Source: Hwanghaeella sp. (GTDB taxonomy: Bacteria; Pseudomonadota; Alphaproteobacteria; UBA8366; Aestuariispiraceae). Taken from it: a DNA stretch of 61,767 nucleotides. Of the stretch, positions 33,476-43,109 are shown in pieces; positions within the stretch are counted from its first letter, which is position 1, and every line of letters starts with the position of its first letter. The notes under the pieces are model-generated. The model made no database searches, was not told the DNA's origin, and was given only the letters and a program-made list of their open reading frames with translations. The stretch spans positions 1 through 61,767 of the forward strand of contig JANQIT010000015.1 of the NCBI GenBank assembly GCA_028282025.1. The letters are read 5' to 3'. The position numbers and the translations under genes were made by a program.

Positions 33476-33930
33476 CGCCCTGGGGGGCGCTCGCGCGGGA
33501 TAGGCGCTCCATCGACTGGCGCGACGCACGCGTTTTTGACGCCCAATTCCGACTCCACTAGGGCCTGTGGCCAGTTACGGAGGTCAACGCAAGGCAGATT
33601 GGTTGAGCGGGATGTCGGATCTTCACTCAATGGCTGTTAACAACCTTCCGACTGAGGACGTCATTACACAATCGCTCCGGCATGCGACTACATTACAGGA
33701 CTGGGTTGACCGCAGTCGGTCCCTCGACGGTCGGATATATCTCCGGAACATATGGCCCCGTTTCTACTTCCCCCTGCGCGGCCCGATGGACCGCGTCGAA
33801 TTCATCCTGCAAGTCCACGCGTTCGAGTAAGAGCGCTGCGGCTGACTGCGATCATCAAAGTACCCTGGCAAGTTGGAAAAACCAGTGCATGGCCATCATT
33901 CAGTTCAGAACCGAGCCGATTCAGGCACCA
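33476..33930. other. Intergenic region with lower GC; no convincing gene
   Basis: 455 bases between purK and the nuclease-like gene. A plus-strand frame of 72 codons from the ATG at 33612 to 33830 is open (starts MSDLHSMAV, ends LQVHAFE); it could be a remnant or small accessory gene but has no recognisable motif. Base composition drops from about here to 34860, marking an acquired or decaying segment. Confidence 0.5.
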
Positions 33931-34842
33931 CTAGGCCTCCCAGTCAGTGTAATTCAAAGTCGACGTCACTGCATCGACCGTATATTCCCAACCGCGCCGA
34001 ATGATGTTCGCAGGCATTGGGGCCAGGGCGAACTCATTTGGCACGACACGGAACTCACAACCCAACCGGCCACGGTATGCACCCAGTCCTCGCCGATCGT
34101 AGAGAACCCCAGAAACGTGCGCGTATTCCTCTGATAAGAACATACACATCGGAACAACTGTGCCCGATGACTTTTGAATATGTTCTTGGAAGGTATTGCT
34201 CTGTTCGCTAGGGTCCTCGTACGAGGACCCAAAGGTCGCTGTCAATTGACCGACACCGTACGTCGGCGTGAGTATAAGCGGCAATACTGAGTCTCCCCAG
34301 CGGCCAAGATCCGCACCGTTTACTGCTATAATTCGAACGTCGTCAGGACCAACTATACCTTTCTCGACATAGCGTTTGAACGCATCTGCCTTTACTTGCA
34401 ATGCTTGGCTAAGACGAAGGATGATCTGTTCCCGCGGCAGTTCTTGAGTGACAGGCTCCACACCTTTCTTAATGTCCCCGACCATCAAATCCGGGACTCG
34501 GTCCGCGTTGGATAACTCTCCCGGGCCCGGAGCTATCGCCTCTACCCAATAGTCCCGACCACTTATCGAAAAATGGAAGTCTGGCCCTTGGTCAGAATCA
34601 CTAACCAACAGCTCTAGTCCTACATCTAACAGTGTGCACCCGAGATACATTTCCCAATAGCGCTTTGAGAGATTTAGCGAAAACTCTCGGACAAACTGTC
34701 TATCTGCGTAGGGCTGAAATACAGACCAAAGCTGCTCGCAATGATGCTTGAACATCAGGTCAGCTCCATCTGTCGCATCTCTCAACGCTATATAGCTTTG
34801 GTCAAGATCACGCGCGGTTTGGGAAAAGAGGTCCACATCCAT
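33931..34842 (-). CDS. Accessory protein with a possible PD-(D/E)XK nuclease-like core
   Basis: 303 residues, encoded by DNA clearly less GC-rich than its neighbours. The segment RYWEMYLGCTLLDVG, then GPDFHFS, then DYWVEAIAP resembles the helix, PD and E-x-K/E-x-x spacing of restriction-endonuclease-like folds (first acidic Glu, PD, then VEA), although the Lys is replaced by Ala. The C-terminal half is not recognised. GAGG six bases before the ATG at 34842 supports the start. It is downstream of the small membrane protein gene on the same strand, and is a candidate horizontally acquired gene. Confidence 0.6.
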   Translation of the reverse strand: MDVDLFSQTARDLDQSYIALRDATDGADLMFKHHCEQLWSVFQPYADRQFVREFSLNLSKRYWEMYLGCTLLDVGLELLVSDSDQGPDFHFSISGRDYWVEAIAPGPGELSNADRVPDLMVGDIKKGVEPVTQELPREQIILRLSQALQVKADAFKRYVEKGIVGPDDVRIIAVNGADLGRWGDSVLPLILTPTYGVGQLTATFGSSYEDPSEQSNTFQEHIQKSSGTVVPMCMFLSEEYAHVSGVLYDRRGLGAYRGRLGCEFRVVPNEFALAPMPANIIRRGWEYTVDAVTSTLNYTDWEA

Positions 34843-34874
34843 TGGCTACCTCACAAGTCAAGAAGATGAATCAA

Positions 34875-35261
34875 TCAAACCACCGCCCACCACAGAAACC
34901 CGCCCAGGATTGCGCCGATATTGAGGGTGGGGAGTACCATCGCGAAGAAGAGGGCGATTTTGAAGCGGCGGGCCTTGTGGGCGTACAGGCCCAGGGCCAC
35001 GCCGGCCATGCCGACCAGGGGATAGACGAGGCAGGCTTTCAGGGCGAAGGGCGGCATTGGGGCGACGCGGGTATCGACCACCAGCCCGACCGAGACAAAC
35101 AGCGCCGTCAGTGGACAAAGGCTGAACGCGGACAGGATGATGGCGTTGCGGGCGAAAATACTTTCGGCTTCGCCGGCGAGATAATCCTCCCGCTCCGGCC
35201 GCAGGACCTTGATTATATTACGCGGCAGGTTGCGGAGAAAATAGCCCCAGCCGTCGGACAT
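34875..35261 (-). CDS. Small integral membrane protein
   Basis: 128 residues. After a 35-residue cytoplasmic start, three hydrophobic segments are visible (about 42-63, 73-93 and 102-127). No family is recognised; it resembles small conserved alphaproteobacterial membrane proteins of unknown function. It lies 45 bases downstream of the coq9-like gene on the same strand, and 32 bases before the nuclease-like gene. Confidence 0.72.
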   Translation of the reverse strand: MSDGWGYFLRNLPRNIIKVLRPEREDYLAGEAESIFARNAIILSAFSLCPLTALFVSVGLVVDTRVAPMPPFALKACLVYPLVGMAGVALGLYAHKARRFKIALFFAMVLPTLNIGAILGGFLWWAVV

Positions 35262-35306
35262 GACGCCCCCTTAATCGGCCCCGCGCGGCCGCGCCGGTCC
35301 GGCCGC

Positions 35307-35987
35307 TCAGCCCCGCAACCCGTATTCCTTGAGCGCCTTGGCGCGGCGGAAGGGAAAGCTGAGCACGGTCGACAGTTGGCCGGTCAGCTTCGGAATCTGC
35401 ATTACATTCGCGATCCTGCGGTCGAGAAAAGCCCAGGTATCGGCAAACCCGTCGGACTTGTCGTTCAGCCAGAACAGCACGGTGGAGGAATAGACGCCCG
35501 CCAGCAGGCCGCGCTTGGAATAGAAGTTCCAGTCGGTCGCGGTGTCGCCGGCGGCGTACCACATCTCGTCCACCGTCCGGTAGAGCGCCTGCGCCGCCAT
35601 CGGCGCGTTCTGCGGCAGGGCCAGAAAGGCCAGCGCCTTGCGGATTGCTTCCCGGTGCGGCGCATTCTGTTCCAGCCGCGTGCGGACCCCGGCGGCGATC
35701 CGCTCGCGGATTTTCATGGAGGCCAGGTCCATATCGGCCAGCGCGCCGGCCATGCGGCGATCCGCCTGACGCAGATGCCAGGCGATCATGTCCCGCTGGC
35801 CGCCGGGAAAGGCGCGCATCGCCGCCGCGGCGTCGAGCCCGGCATCCTCCGCCCCCCGGATCGCGGCCTCCCGCGTCCAGCCGTCGAAGGGAATATGATC
35901 CATGGCGGCGTCGAGGATCACATCGCGCAGCACGCCGGGATCGTTCAGCAGGGTGGCCTTATCATCTTCAGGCGACGTTTTGTTCAT
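35307..35987 (-). CDS. COQ9-family protein
   Basis: 226 residues. The TetR-like N-terminal helices (DVILDAAMDHIPFDGWTREA) and the C-terminal helices ending KLPRLTGQ-like PKLTGQLSTVLSFPFRRAK match COQ9, a lipid-binding helper of ubiquinone biosynthesis. The DNA-binding ability is expected to be lost. The start at 35987 overlaps the end of def by 20 bases, so it is translated after it. Confidence 0.9.
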   Translation of the reverse strand: MNKTSPEDDKATLLNDPGVLRDVILDAAMDHIPFDGWTREAAIRGAEDAGLDAAAAMRAFPGGQRDMIAWHLRQADRRMAGALADMDLASMKIRERIAAGVRTRLEQNAPHREAIRKALAFLALPQNAPMAAQALYRTVDEMWYAAGDTATDWNFYSKRGLLAGVYSSTVLFWLNDKSDGFADTWAFLDRRIANVMQIPKLTGQLSTVLSFPFRRAKALKEYGLRG

Positions 35988-36537
35988 CGGTCTTCTCCAA
36001 CAACAATCTGGCCCGTTCGGGGATGCCGTTGCGCATCTCTTCCTGAAACAGCAGCAGGGACAGGTCGTCCATCCGCTGCGGATACAGGAACCCGTCGAGA
36101 TGATCGATCTCGTGCTGCAGTACACGGGCGTGGAACCCGGCCACCGTCTTGTCGATCACATCGCCGTCGGGCGTGATCGCGCGCAGCCGCACCCGTTCAT
36201 GCCGCGGCACCAGCCCGGTCAGGCCGGGCACCGAAAGGCAGCCTTCCCAATCGTAATCACGCTTGGGTCCAATCGGGGTCAGCACCGGGTTTACCAGGGC
36301 GGTAAGCGGTACCGGCTCCTCGCCCTCCTGCAGGCGGTTTTCGGACACGAAATAGACGACCACACGGGCCGGCACATGCACCTGTGGCGCGGCGAGGCCC
36401 GTGCCCCGCGCATCCTGCATGGTCTCCACCATATCGGCCACCAACTGGCGCACGGCAGGTTCCGTCGGGTCGGCGACGGCCTCTGCCGGGCGGCGCAATA
36501 TCGGGTGGCCCATGCGGGCGATTTTCAGAATAGCCAT
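35968..36537 (-). CDS. def: Peptide deformylase
   Basis: 189 residues. Motif 1 GTGLAAPQ, motif 2 EGCLSVP (metal-ligand Cys) and motif 3 QHEIDHLDG (HExxH) are complete, so it removes the formyl group from nascent proteins using Fe or Zn. The ATG at 36537 fits the family; the longer frame to 36648 adds unrelated residues. It heads a unit with coq9. Confidence 0.97.
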   Translation of the reverse strand: MAILKIARMGHPILRRPAEAVADPTEPAVRQLVADMVETMQDARGTGLAAPQVHVPARVVVYFVSENRLQEGEEPVPLTALVNPVLTPIGPKRDYDWEGCLSVPGLTGLVPRHERVRLRAITPDGDVIDKTVAGFHARVLQHEIDHLDGFLYPQRMDDLSLLLFQEEMRNGIPERARLLLEKTDEQNVA

Positions 36538-36755
36538 GGGAAAGTTATGGGGCGTGCGGCGGTCCGGGTAAAGACCGGCCGCCCGGATTATAGTGTCGCG
36601 GGGCCGGTCCGTGCGCCTGTTTCCCATCCCGCCCCGCCCCCTTTTCAAGCGAAAAACCCTGTGCTATAGCCTGCGCGCCGCAGGGATTGTCCTTGCGGCG
36701 CCGTCTTATCATGGGCGGGCAAAAACTCTTCTACCCTTGAAAGGTGGTGAAAGCA

Positions 36756-36959
36756 GTGCAGGTTACCGTACGCGATAACAACGTTGACCAGGCACTTCGT
36801 GCGCTTAAGAAGAAGATGCAACGTGAAGGCATCTTCCGCGAAATGAAGCTGCGGCGTCATTTCGAAAAGCCGTCCGAAAAGCGCGCGCGTGAGCGGGCCG
36901 AGGCCGTACGCCGGCATCGCAAGCTTCTGCGTAAGCGTCTCGAACGCGAAGGCTTCTAA
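36756..36959 (+). CDS. rpsU: 30S ribosomal protein S21
   Basis: 67 residues, the family length, starting at the GTG at 36756 (first residues MQVTVRDNN), with AGGTGG eight bases upstream; the frame extends 12 bases further up. The helical, Arg/Lys-rich sequence with [17 protein letters not shown] is the S21 signature. An intrinsic terminator follows within 55 bases. Confidence 0.97.
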   Translation: MQVTVRDNNVDQALRALKKKMQREGIFREMKLRRHFEKPSEKRARERAEAVRRHRKLLRKRLEREGF

Positions 36960-37010
36960 AGCGCAGCCGACCCAACCGGGCCACCGTCAGGCGGATCCGG
37001 TATAAGCAGG

Positions 37011-37040
37011 CGTCCTCGGACTGGGTTCGGGGGCGTTTTT
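37011..37040 (+). terminator. Rho-independent terminator of rpsU
   Basis: A 10-bp stem (37011-37020 with 37026-37035, including three G-U pairs) has a five-base loop and is directly followed by TTTTTGCTTTTT. It is the expected end of the monocistronic rpsU transcript. Confidence 0.8.
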
Positions 37041-37170
37041 GCTTTTTGGGCACTCCTTTTCGCCCGATGCCGGTCAGGACCCGGGCCGCGCCCACGCCCT
37101 TGCGGCGGCACCGTGCTGTCGGCAGGATTGGTCCTCTGCAAGCCGCCCCGGCGGCCATAAGGTCCACGCC

Positions 37171-37623
37171 ATGAGCACGAAATCGACAAAAGAACCCTGG
37201 TCCGTCAGCGCCCCCGACTTCGGCAAGAGCCTGACCGGCCTTGGGATCAATTTGCTGGTGAAGGAGATCGAACCCTCGCTGGCCTTCGCGACGGACGTCC
37301 TGGGCGCTGAGACCGCCTATTGGAACGAGGATTTCGCGGTGCTGAAACTGGGTGGGGTCAGTTGGATGCTGCATGCCGACCATACCTATTCCGACAACCC
37401 CTATCTGGGCGCGGTTCAGGGGCTGGAAACGCGCGGCATGGGCGTGGAGCTGCAACTGTACAATCAGGACCCGGATGCGGCCGAGGCCCGGGCGCGCGCC
37501 CGGGATTGCGTCGTCTTCGCCGGTTGTTTGAACAAGCCGCACGGGCTGCGCGAATGCTACCTTCTGGACCCGGACGGTTACTGCTGGGTCGTCAGCCGGC
37601 CGCTTCGGGACGGCGAAGAGTAA
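37171..37623 (+). CDS. VOC-superfamily (glyoxalase/bleomycin-resistance) protein
   Basis: 150 residues. Two beta-alpha-beta-beta-beta units: GINLLVKEIEPSLAFATDVLG and GVELQLYNQDPDAA, ending LLDPDGYCWVVSRP. The metal-ligand pattern of the VOC fold is partly visible. The start ATG at 37171 was chosen from the frame. The substrate is not predictable. Confidence 0.85.
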   Translation: MSTKSTKEPWSVSAPDFGKSLTGLGINLLVKEIEPSLAFATDVLGAETAYWNEDFAVLKLGGVSWMLHADHTYSDNPYLGAVQGLETRGMGVELQLYNQDPDAAEARARARDCVVFAGCLNKPHGLRECYLLDPDGYCWVVSRPLRDGEE

Positions 37624-37712
37624 CGCCGCCGCGGACCGTTTCTCCCAACTTCCAAATATCGGTGACAGGCTTTGAAGCGGCTTGCCGGAAACCCATGCGC
37701 AAGGGGACAGAC

Positions 37713-38111
37713 ATGAAGAACGTTCAATTCGACTTCGCCGGGCTTGCCAGGAAGTACGCCGAAGCCTGGACATCGGGAAACCCGGATTCCGTCGCATCTT
37801 TCTATGCGGAGGACGGCAGCATTCGGATCAACCGGGGCGACGTCCTGAAGGGCCGGGCCGCCATCGCCGAAATGGCGGCGGGCTTCTATGCCGAGTTTCC
37901 GGACCTTGTCGTCCATTGCGATCTGCCGCGCATCGCAGGCGATCACGCCATCTTCATCTGGACATTGGAGGGCCGCCATTCAGGGTCCGGAAACTATGTG
38001 AAGGTCAGCGGCTGGGAAGAATGGGAACTGAATGCCGACGGTAAGGTTCAATCCTCGCTCGGCTGGTTCGACGGCGAGGAGTATGACAGACAGGTCGCCG
38101 GCCGGGATTAG
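37713..38111 (+). CDS. SnoaL-like / NTF2-fold protein
   Basis: 132 residues. The start is supported by AAGGGG six bases before the ATG at 37713. YAEAWTSGNPDSVASFYAEDGSIRINRGDVLKGRAAI (split) is the classical N-terminal signature of the nuclear-transport-factor-2/SnoaL fold, used for small hydrolases, isomerases or ligand binding. It is followed by the PaiB-like gene; the three genes 37171-38782 run in one direction. Confidence 0.85.
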   Translation: MKNVQFDFAGLARKYAEAWTSGNPDSVASFYAEDGSIRINRGDVLKGRAAIAEMAAGFYAEFPDLVVHCDLPRIAGDHAIFIWTLEGRHSGSGNYVKVSGWEEWELNADGKVQSSLGWFDGEEYDRQVAGRD

Positions 38112-38149
38112 GCCGAACACGCCGCGTCAGGGCCGAGGGGAACCGCACC

Positions 38150-38782
38150 ATGCATCCGAACAAGATCTTCCATGTTAAGACCGACCGGGAAAATCTCGAC
38201 TTCGCCGCGGAACGCGGATTCGGCACGCTGGCGGTCAATGCGGACGGCGGCCCGCTGATCGCACACATCCCCTTCGCGGTGACGGATGAGGGCCGGACTG
38301 TTCTGGCCCACATCATGCGGGTCAACCCGATCAACCGGCTGCTGGACGCGCCCGTGGACGCGGTCCTCGCCGTTACCGGAGGGGATGCTTATATCTCTCC
38401 GGACTGGTACGGCGTCGAAGATCAGGTGCCCACCTGGAACTATGTCGCGGTGCATTTACGGGGCCGCCTGCGGCGCCTGGAACAGCGGGAGTTGCCCGGC
38501 GTTCTGGATGCGTTGTCGGCGGAAATGGAAGGCCGCCTCGCCCCCAAGAAACCCTGGACGTCGGACAAGATGGACCCGGCTGTCTACGGCGCCCTGCAGC
38601 GCGGGATCGTGCCCATCGCCATGGATATCGCCGATATCGACGGCACCTGGAAACTGTCGCAGAACAAGCCCGACGCCGTCCGCCATGCGGCGGCCGACGG
38701 GGTCCGAACCGCCGGGATCGGCGGCGAGACCGGGAAGATAGCCCGCCTTATGCGCAAACCCCGGCCCGACGGGCGGGATTGA
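38150..38782 (+). CDS. PaiB-type FMN-binding protein (pyridoxamine-5'-phosphate-oxidase-like fold)
   Basis: 210 residues. VNPINRLLDAPVDAVLAVTGGDAYISPDWY, then VPTWNYVAVHLRG, and the C-terminal KLSQNK are family landmarks of the FMN-binding negative transcriptional regulator PaiB. In Bacillus PaiB represses sporulation and degradative enzyme genes; here a flavin-binding regulator or enzyme is all that can be said. Confidence 0.88.
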   Translation: MHPNKIFHVKTDRENLDFAAERGFGTLAVNADGGPLIAHIPFAVTDEGRTVLAHIMRVNPINRLLDAPVDAVLAVTGGDAYISPDWYGVEDQVPTWNYVAVHLRGRLRRLEQRELPGVLDALSAEMEGRLAPKKPWTSDKMDPAVYGALQRGIVPIAMDIADIDGTWKLSQNKPDAVRHAAADGVRTAGIGGETGKIARLMRKPRPDGRD

Positions 38783-38791
38783 CCGAAAGCA

Positions 38792-38819
38792 GACCGGCGG
38801 CGGAAATCCGCCGCCGGTC
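38792..38819. terminator. Strong hairpin between PaiB-like gene and a chemoreceptor gene
   Basis: A perfect 12-bp GC-rich stem (38792-38803 with 38808-38819) with the tetraloop AAAT lies nine bases after the PaiB-like stop and 78 bases from the end of the convergent chemoreceptor. No T-run follows, so it may act with Rho or as an mRNA stabiliser on both strands. Confidence 0.4.
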
Positions 38820-38897
38820 CATCGGGCGTTCACCACCCCCCGCCGCGAACGGATCGTGCGATCCACCCCCGGCGAGAGGCGCTTGAATCCAGGCCGG

Positions 38898-41084
38898 TTA
38901 TGCCGCCCTGACCTTTTTCAGGAACTCACCGACCTCTCCCTTCAGCAATTCCGACTGTTCCGACAGATGGTTCGTGGACTCCAGCACATGCTTGGCCGCA
39001 TCCTCCGTTTCCGTCGTCGCGTCGATAACCGAGTTGATTTCCTTGGAAACCTTTTGCGAGCCGTTCTGCGTGACATTCACGGAGCGGGCGATTTCGCCCG
39101 TCGCCGTGCTCTGCTCTTCCATCGCAGCTGCAATCGAGGTGGAAATCTCGTTCATCGTGCCGATGACATTCTGAATGGACGTGATCGCACTCACCGCCTC
39201 CTTACTCTCATTTTGGATGGAGGTGATCTGTTCGGAGATACTATGGGTCGCCTTGGCGGTTTCCGTCGCCAGGCTCTTGACCTCGGACGCCACGACGGCG
39301 AAGCCCTTACCGGCGTCTCCCGCCCTGGCGGCTTCAATCGTCGCGTTCAATGCCAGCAAGTTGGTTTGATCGGCGATATCGTTGATCAAGCCCACGACAT
39401 TGTTGATGGCGTTGGCCGCCTGATCCAAACCGGCCACGATTTCGCTGGACCGGTTGGCCTCCTCCACGGCCTGGCTCGAAATACGGTTCGAATGGTCGAT
39501 CTGGGATGCGATCTCGGCGATTGAGGCGGTCAGTTCCTCCGTCAGCGAGGCCACGTTCTGCACATTCTCCGACGCGGTGTCGGAAGTGGTGCTGACCTCT
39601 TTCGCGGATTGCAGCGTTTGCGTCGCCGCCGCCGCCACCCGGCCGGACGTATCTTGCATCGAGAGGGACGCCTGCGACACGGTATCGACGATGCCGAGCA
39701 CGGTTTCCTCGAACGAGCCGGCCAGCGCCTCCATGGCTTCCTTCTTCTGCTGCTCGGCCTTCTCTTCCGCGGCCGCCTGCTCTTCCTGCAGCTTCTGGAC
39801 CTTGACCGCGTTCTCCTTGAAGACCTGAACGGCGGTCGCCATGTCGCCGATCTCGTCATTGCGTCCCAGCCCCGGAATATCGACCTCCAGGTCGCCGTCC
39901 GACAGGGCGTTCATGGACAGAGACATCTTCGTAAGCTGACTGGTCACCGTTTTCGCGGTCACGATCATCAGTGTGATACCGATCACCAGGGCGATCACGA
40001 TGCCCGCGCCCACGAAGCCGATTGCCTGGGCCACGACCTCGGCGGCTTTCTCGTCGGCGCTGTCGTTCAGCGCGTCAGCCTTGCCGGTGACGATGTCCAG
40101 AACGTCGGCAACCTCATCCGCGTTCGTTTCAAGCGCCTCCGTCAGGTCGTCGGCCAGTTTTTCCGCCCGCAGCATGTCGCGATGGGTATCGAACAACTGC
40201 TCTTCCTGTTGCGCGGTAAGCACCCAGCGGCTGAAGGTCTCGGACAGTTTGGCCGCGTCCTCCCGGTCTTCCTGGGTTTCCGCGAGCCGGGTGAGAATTT
40301 CGATATAGGTGCCGGCGCTGTCGCCCAGTCTTTCGAATTCCTGCTGGATTTCAGGCAGTTCCCCTGCGTTTTCAACGGCCATGTATTCGCCGGCCGTATC
40401 CTGCATTTCCATGACAAGGCGCTGCAGCTTCAGGGCGGCTTCGACCACCGGGTAATCTTCTTCGAAAAGACTGCCGAGCAGGTCGTTCAACTGTTTCGGC
40501 GTGGCCTTGCCGGACTGAACCAGCGCGTCGCCCTCGTCCTCCACCGCTTGCATTTCGGCTTCATTCTCGATGGCGAACTCATCAAGCATGGTGATCAGAT
40601 CGGCGCCGATTTCATCGAAACCGTCCAGAAGCTGGTCGGCGGTGATCTCTTCCTTCAACTCGTCCATATGCGCCTGGATCATCCCTTCGGAGTTTTCCAT
40701 GAAGGTTACATGGACGCTCTTGATGGTCTGCAACTCATCCAACAGGGACTCGTCGGTCACCAGACCCGACAGTTCCTCGAACGACGCATCGAAGGCTTCT
40801 CCAAACTCCAGGAATTCCCCGTGCAGGGCTTCGATATCGGCGAGTTCCTCATCCGCGATGATTTCCTCGGCAACCTTCGTGGCCTCCCAGATGTTGGCGA
40901 CCAGATCGTCCGCGGTTTCCACGGTGGGCGCCGAGACATCGGTGATGCCGTTAAGGCTGGTTTCAATCGACTTAATGAATGTGATGCCGACAAAGCCGAC
41001 AGCGGCGACCAGTAATGTAAGAACAATGAACCCGGAAAATAGTTTACTGGCGATAGAAATTCGAAGCTTGGAAAGGGAACTCAT
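38898..41084 (-). CDS. Methyl-accepting chemotaxis protein with a large periplasmic helical sensor domain
   Basis: 728 residues. Transmembrane segments near 14-34 and 353-376 enclose a periplasmic region of about 320 residues rich in helices (a helical-bimodular type sensor is likely). A HAMP domain follows and then the signalling domain with the conserved hairpin tip [25 protein letters not shown] eight bases upstream fixes the start at 41084. It signals ligand occupancy to CheA/CheW; no chemotaxis core genes are in the window. It is divergent from another receptor at 41369. Confidence 0.94.
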   Translation of the reverse strand: MSSLSKLRISIASKLFSGFIVLTLLVAAVGFVGITFIKSIETSLNGITDVSAPTVETADDLVANIWEATKVAEEIIADEELADIEALHGEFLEFGEAFDASFEELSGLVTDESLLDELQTIKSVHVTFMENSEGMIQAHMDELKEEITADQLLDGFDEIGADLITMLDEFAIENEAEMQAVEDEGDALVQSGKATPKQLNDLLGSLFEEDYPVVEAALKLQRLVMEMQDTAGEYMAVENAGELPEIQQEFERLGDSAGTYIEILTRLAETQEDREDAAKLSETFSRWVLTAQQEEQLFDTHRDMLRAEKLADDLTEALETNADEVADVLDIVTGKADALNDSADEKAAEVVAQAIGFVGAGIVIALVIGITLMIVTAKTVTSQLTKMSLSMNALSDGDLEVDIPGLGRNDEIGDMATAVQVFKENAVKVQKLQEEQAAAEEKAEQQKKEAMEALAGSFEETVLGIVDTVSQASLSMQDTSGRVAAAATQTLQSAKEVSTTSDTASENVQNVASLTEELTASIAEIASQIDHSNRISSQAVEEANRSSEIVAGLDQAANAINNVVGLINDIADQTNLLALNATIEAARAGDAGKGFAVVASEVKSLATETAKATHSISEQITSIQNESKEAVSAITSIQNVIGTMNEISTSIAAAMEEQSTATGEIARSVNVTQNGSQKVSKEINSVIDATTETEDAAKHVLESTNHLSEQSELLKGEVGEFLKKVRAA

Positions 41085-41368
41085 GTCTAATTCTCCCCAC
41101 GGATACGGATGGAAATCGATCCCCAACGGTTGTACCCTTACATCCACCGGTTAAAATCCAATTAACCGAATATTCGAAATTTCGAATCCCCATATTCTCC
41201 GCGCTACACTTGACGACCAATGGACGATCGGGCGAATTGAACAGAGCCCGTCACCGGCCGCGCCGGCCCCTTAACAGGCAATCAAATTAACGAGATATTA
41301 TATATTATAGTATTGTCATTTAAGTCGGCGCCGGAGTAGTCGCCTTATACCTTGGGAATTGGAGAAAT

Positions 41369-43078
41369 ATGGTGTCCGCAATCTTGAACGCAAAGATCAG
41401 CACCCGGGTGATCATCGGGTACGGGGCCGTCATGGCCCTGATGGCGCTGCTGTCGGTGATCGGGGTTTTCGAAGTCAACAAGATCGACTCCAGCCTTACC
41501 CAAATCAATGACGTGAACGGCATGAAGCAACGCTACGCCATCAATTTCCGCGGCAGCGTGCACGACCGCGCCATCGCCCTGCGGGACGTCGTCCTTCTGG
41601 AGGATCGGGCCGGCATCGCCAAGGCCGTGGAAGAGATACGGACATTGGAGACCTTTTACGAAGAGGCCGCCCGGAACATGGACGCCATGTTCGCAGGCGA
41701 CGCACCCGTCACCCAGGAAGAACGGCGGATTCTTCAGTCAATCAAGGATATCGAAGCGCAGACGATGCCGCTTATCCAGTCCGTGATCGCCGACCGAGAT
41801 GCCGACCGCTTCGATCAGGCGAACGCCATGCTGATCGACAAGGCCCGCCCCGCTTTCGTGACCTGGCTGGCCCGGATCAATCAATTCATCGATCTACAGG
41901 AAGCAAACAACACGGCGATCACGGCCGATGCACGCGGCGTCAGCGAGTCCTTCAAATATCTGATGTTCGGGCTCACCGCCGCCTCTCTCGCCGTCGGGGC
42001 CGTTTTCGCCTTCTGGACGGTGGGATCGATCAAGCCGCTGACACGTCTGAAGGAGGTCATGCTGACCTTGGCAAAAGGCGACCTGACGGTCGATGTGCCG
42101 GAAGCGAAACGCCAGGACGAGGTGGGCGAGATCACCGAAGCGGTTCATGTCTTCAAGCAGAATGCGCTGGAAGCGGACGCGCTGCGGCGGGACGGCGTGG
42201 AAGCCGACGCCCGCGCGAAGCAGGAGCGGCAGCGCGAAATGACCGCCCTTGCCGAGAATTTCGAGCAGGAGGTCAAGGGCGTTGTCGATGCGCTGACCGC
42301 TTCTTCGGCCACGGTGCGCAACGCCGCGGAAGGGTTGAGCGGCACCGCCGAAGTGACCACTCAAAAGGCCGCCGATGTCGCGCAGTCTTCGGAACAGGCT
42401 TCCGACAGTGTCGAAAATGCCTCAGCGGCGGCGAGCGAGGTCGAGAAGTCGATTGCGGCGCTGAACGCCCAGATCGGCGAGAGCGCCGCTAGGGCGCGCG
42501 ACGCGGCTACTCAGGCCGAGGACACCAACCGGATCATCGACGGGCTGAGCGGCAAGGCCGACCGGATCGGCGAGGTTCTTCAGCTTATCGTAGACATTGC
42601 CGAGCAGACCAACCTGCTGGCGCTGAACGCCACCATCGAGGCGGCCCGGGCCGGAGAGGCCGGCAAAGGCTTCGCCGTTGTGGCCAACGAAGTGAAATCG
42701 CTGGCCACGCAGACGACAAAGGCGACCGGCGATATCTCTTCCCGGATTCAGGAAATCCAAACGGCGACGCAGGAGGCGGTCGACGCCATCAAGCTGATCA
42801 CCTCCACCATCGGTGCGGTCAATCAAATCTCCAACAATATGGGGGAAGCCGTCGAGCAGCAGAACGCGGCAACGGCGGAGATCGTGCGGAGCGTGCAGCT
42901 GGCCACCGACGGGACCAGTGTCGTCTCCAGGGCAATTTCCAACGTTCAGGAAGCCGCGGGCGAAACCGGCACCGCGTCCGAGCATCTGTTGTCGTCGGCC
43001 GGCGACCTGTCGCATCAGTCGGACCAGTTGAAGGCGCAGGTCGAAAAATTCCTGTCATCCATCCGCAATGCGGCATAG
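41369..43078 (+). CDS. Methyl-accepting chemotaxis protein with a 4HB-type sensor domain
   Basis: 569 residues. Transmembrane segments near 15-35 and 192-213 enclose a four-helix-bundle periplasmic domain (about 155 residues) followed by HAMP (214-266) and the signalling domain with [23 protein letters not shown] precedes the ATG at 41369. Its body differs from the neighbouring receptor in length and sensor, so they are unlikely to be recent duplicates. The AT-rich 284-base divergent region between them probably holds both promoters. Confidence 0.94.
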   Translation: MVSAILNAKISTRVIIGYGAVMALMALLSVIGVFEVNKIDSSLTQINDVNGMKQRYAINFRGSVHDRAIALRDVVLLEDRAGIAKAVEEIRTLETFYEEAARNMDAMFAGDAPVTQEERRILQSIKDIEAQTMPLIQSVIADRDADRFDQANAMLIDKARPAFVTWLARINQFIDLQEANNTAITADARGVSESFKYLMFGLTAASLAVGAVFAFWTVGSIKPLTRLKEVMLTLAKGDLTVDVPEAKRQDEVGEITEAVHVFKQNALEADALRRDGVEADARAKQERQREMTALAENFEQEVKGVVDALTASSATVRNAAEGLSGTAEVTTQKAADVAQSSEQASDSVENASAAASEVEKSIAALNAQIGESAARARDAATQAEDTNRIIDGLSGKADRIGEVLQLIVDIAEQTNLLALNATIEAARAGEAGKGFAVVANEVKSLATQTTKATGDISSRIQEIQTATQEAVDAIKLITSTIGAVNQISNNMGEAVEQQNAATAEIVRSVQLATDGTSVVSRAISNVQEAAGETGTASEHLLSSAGDLSHQSDQLKAQVEKFLSSIRNAA

Positions 43079-43109
43079 GCCGCATCCGCTTCCGGCCCAC
43101 GGCTGACGG

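Noticed and set aside
33555..33938. Similar sequences CCACTAGGGCCT and CCACTAGGCCT, 374 bases apart, at the edge of the lower-GC segment
   Set aside because: Too short and imperfect to be an attachment site or target duplication; no integrase is nearby.
39609..41015. 468-codon plus-strand frame opposite the chemoreceptor
   Set aside because: Antisense to a clear chemoreceptor; Gln/Arg/His-rich composition and no motif.
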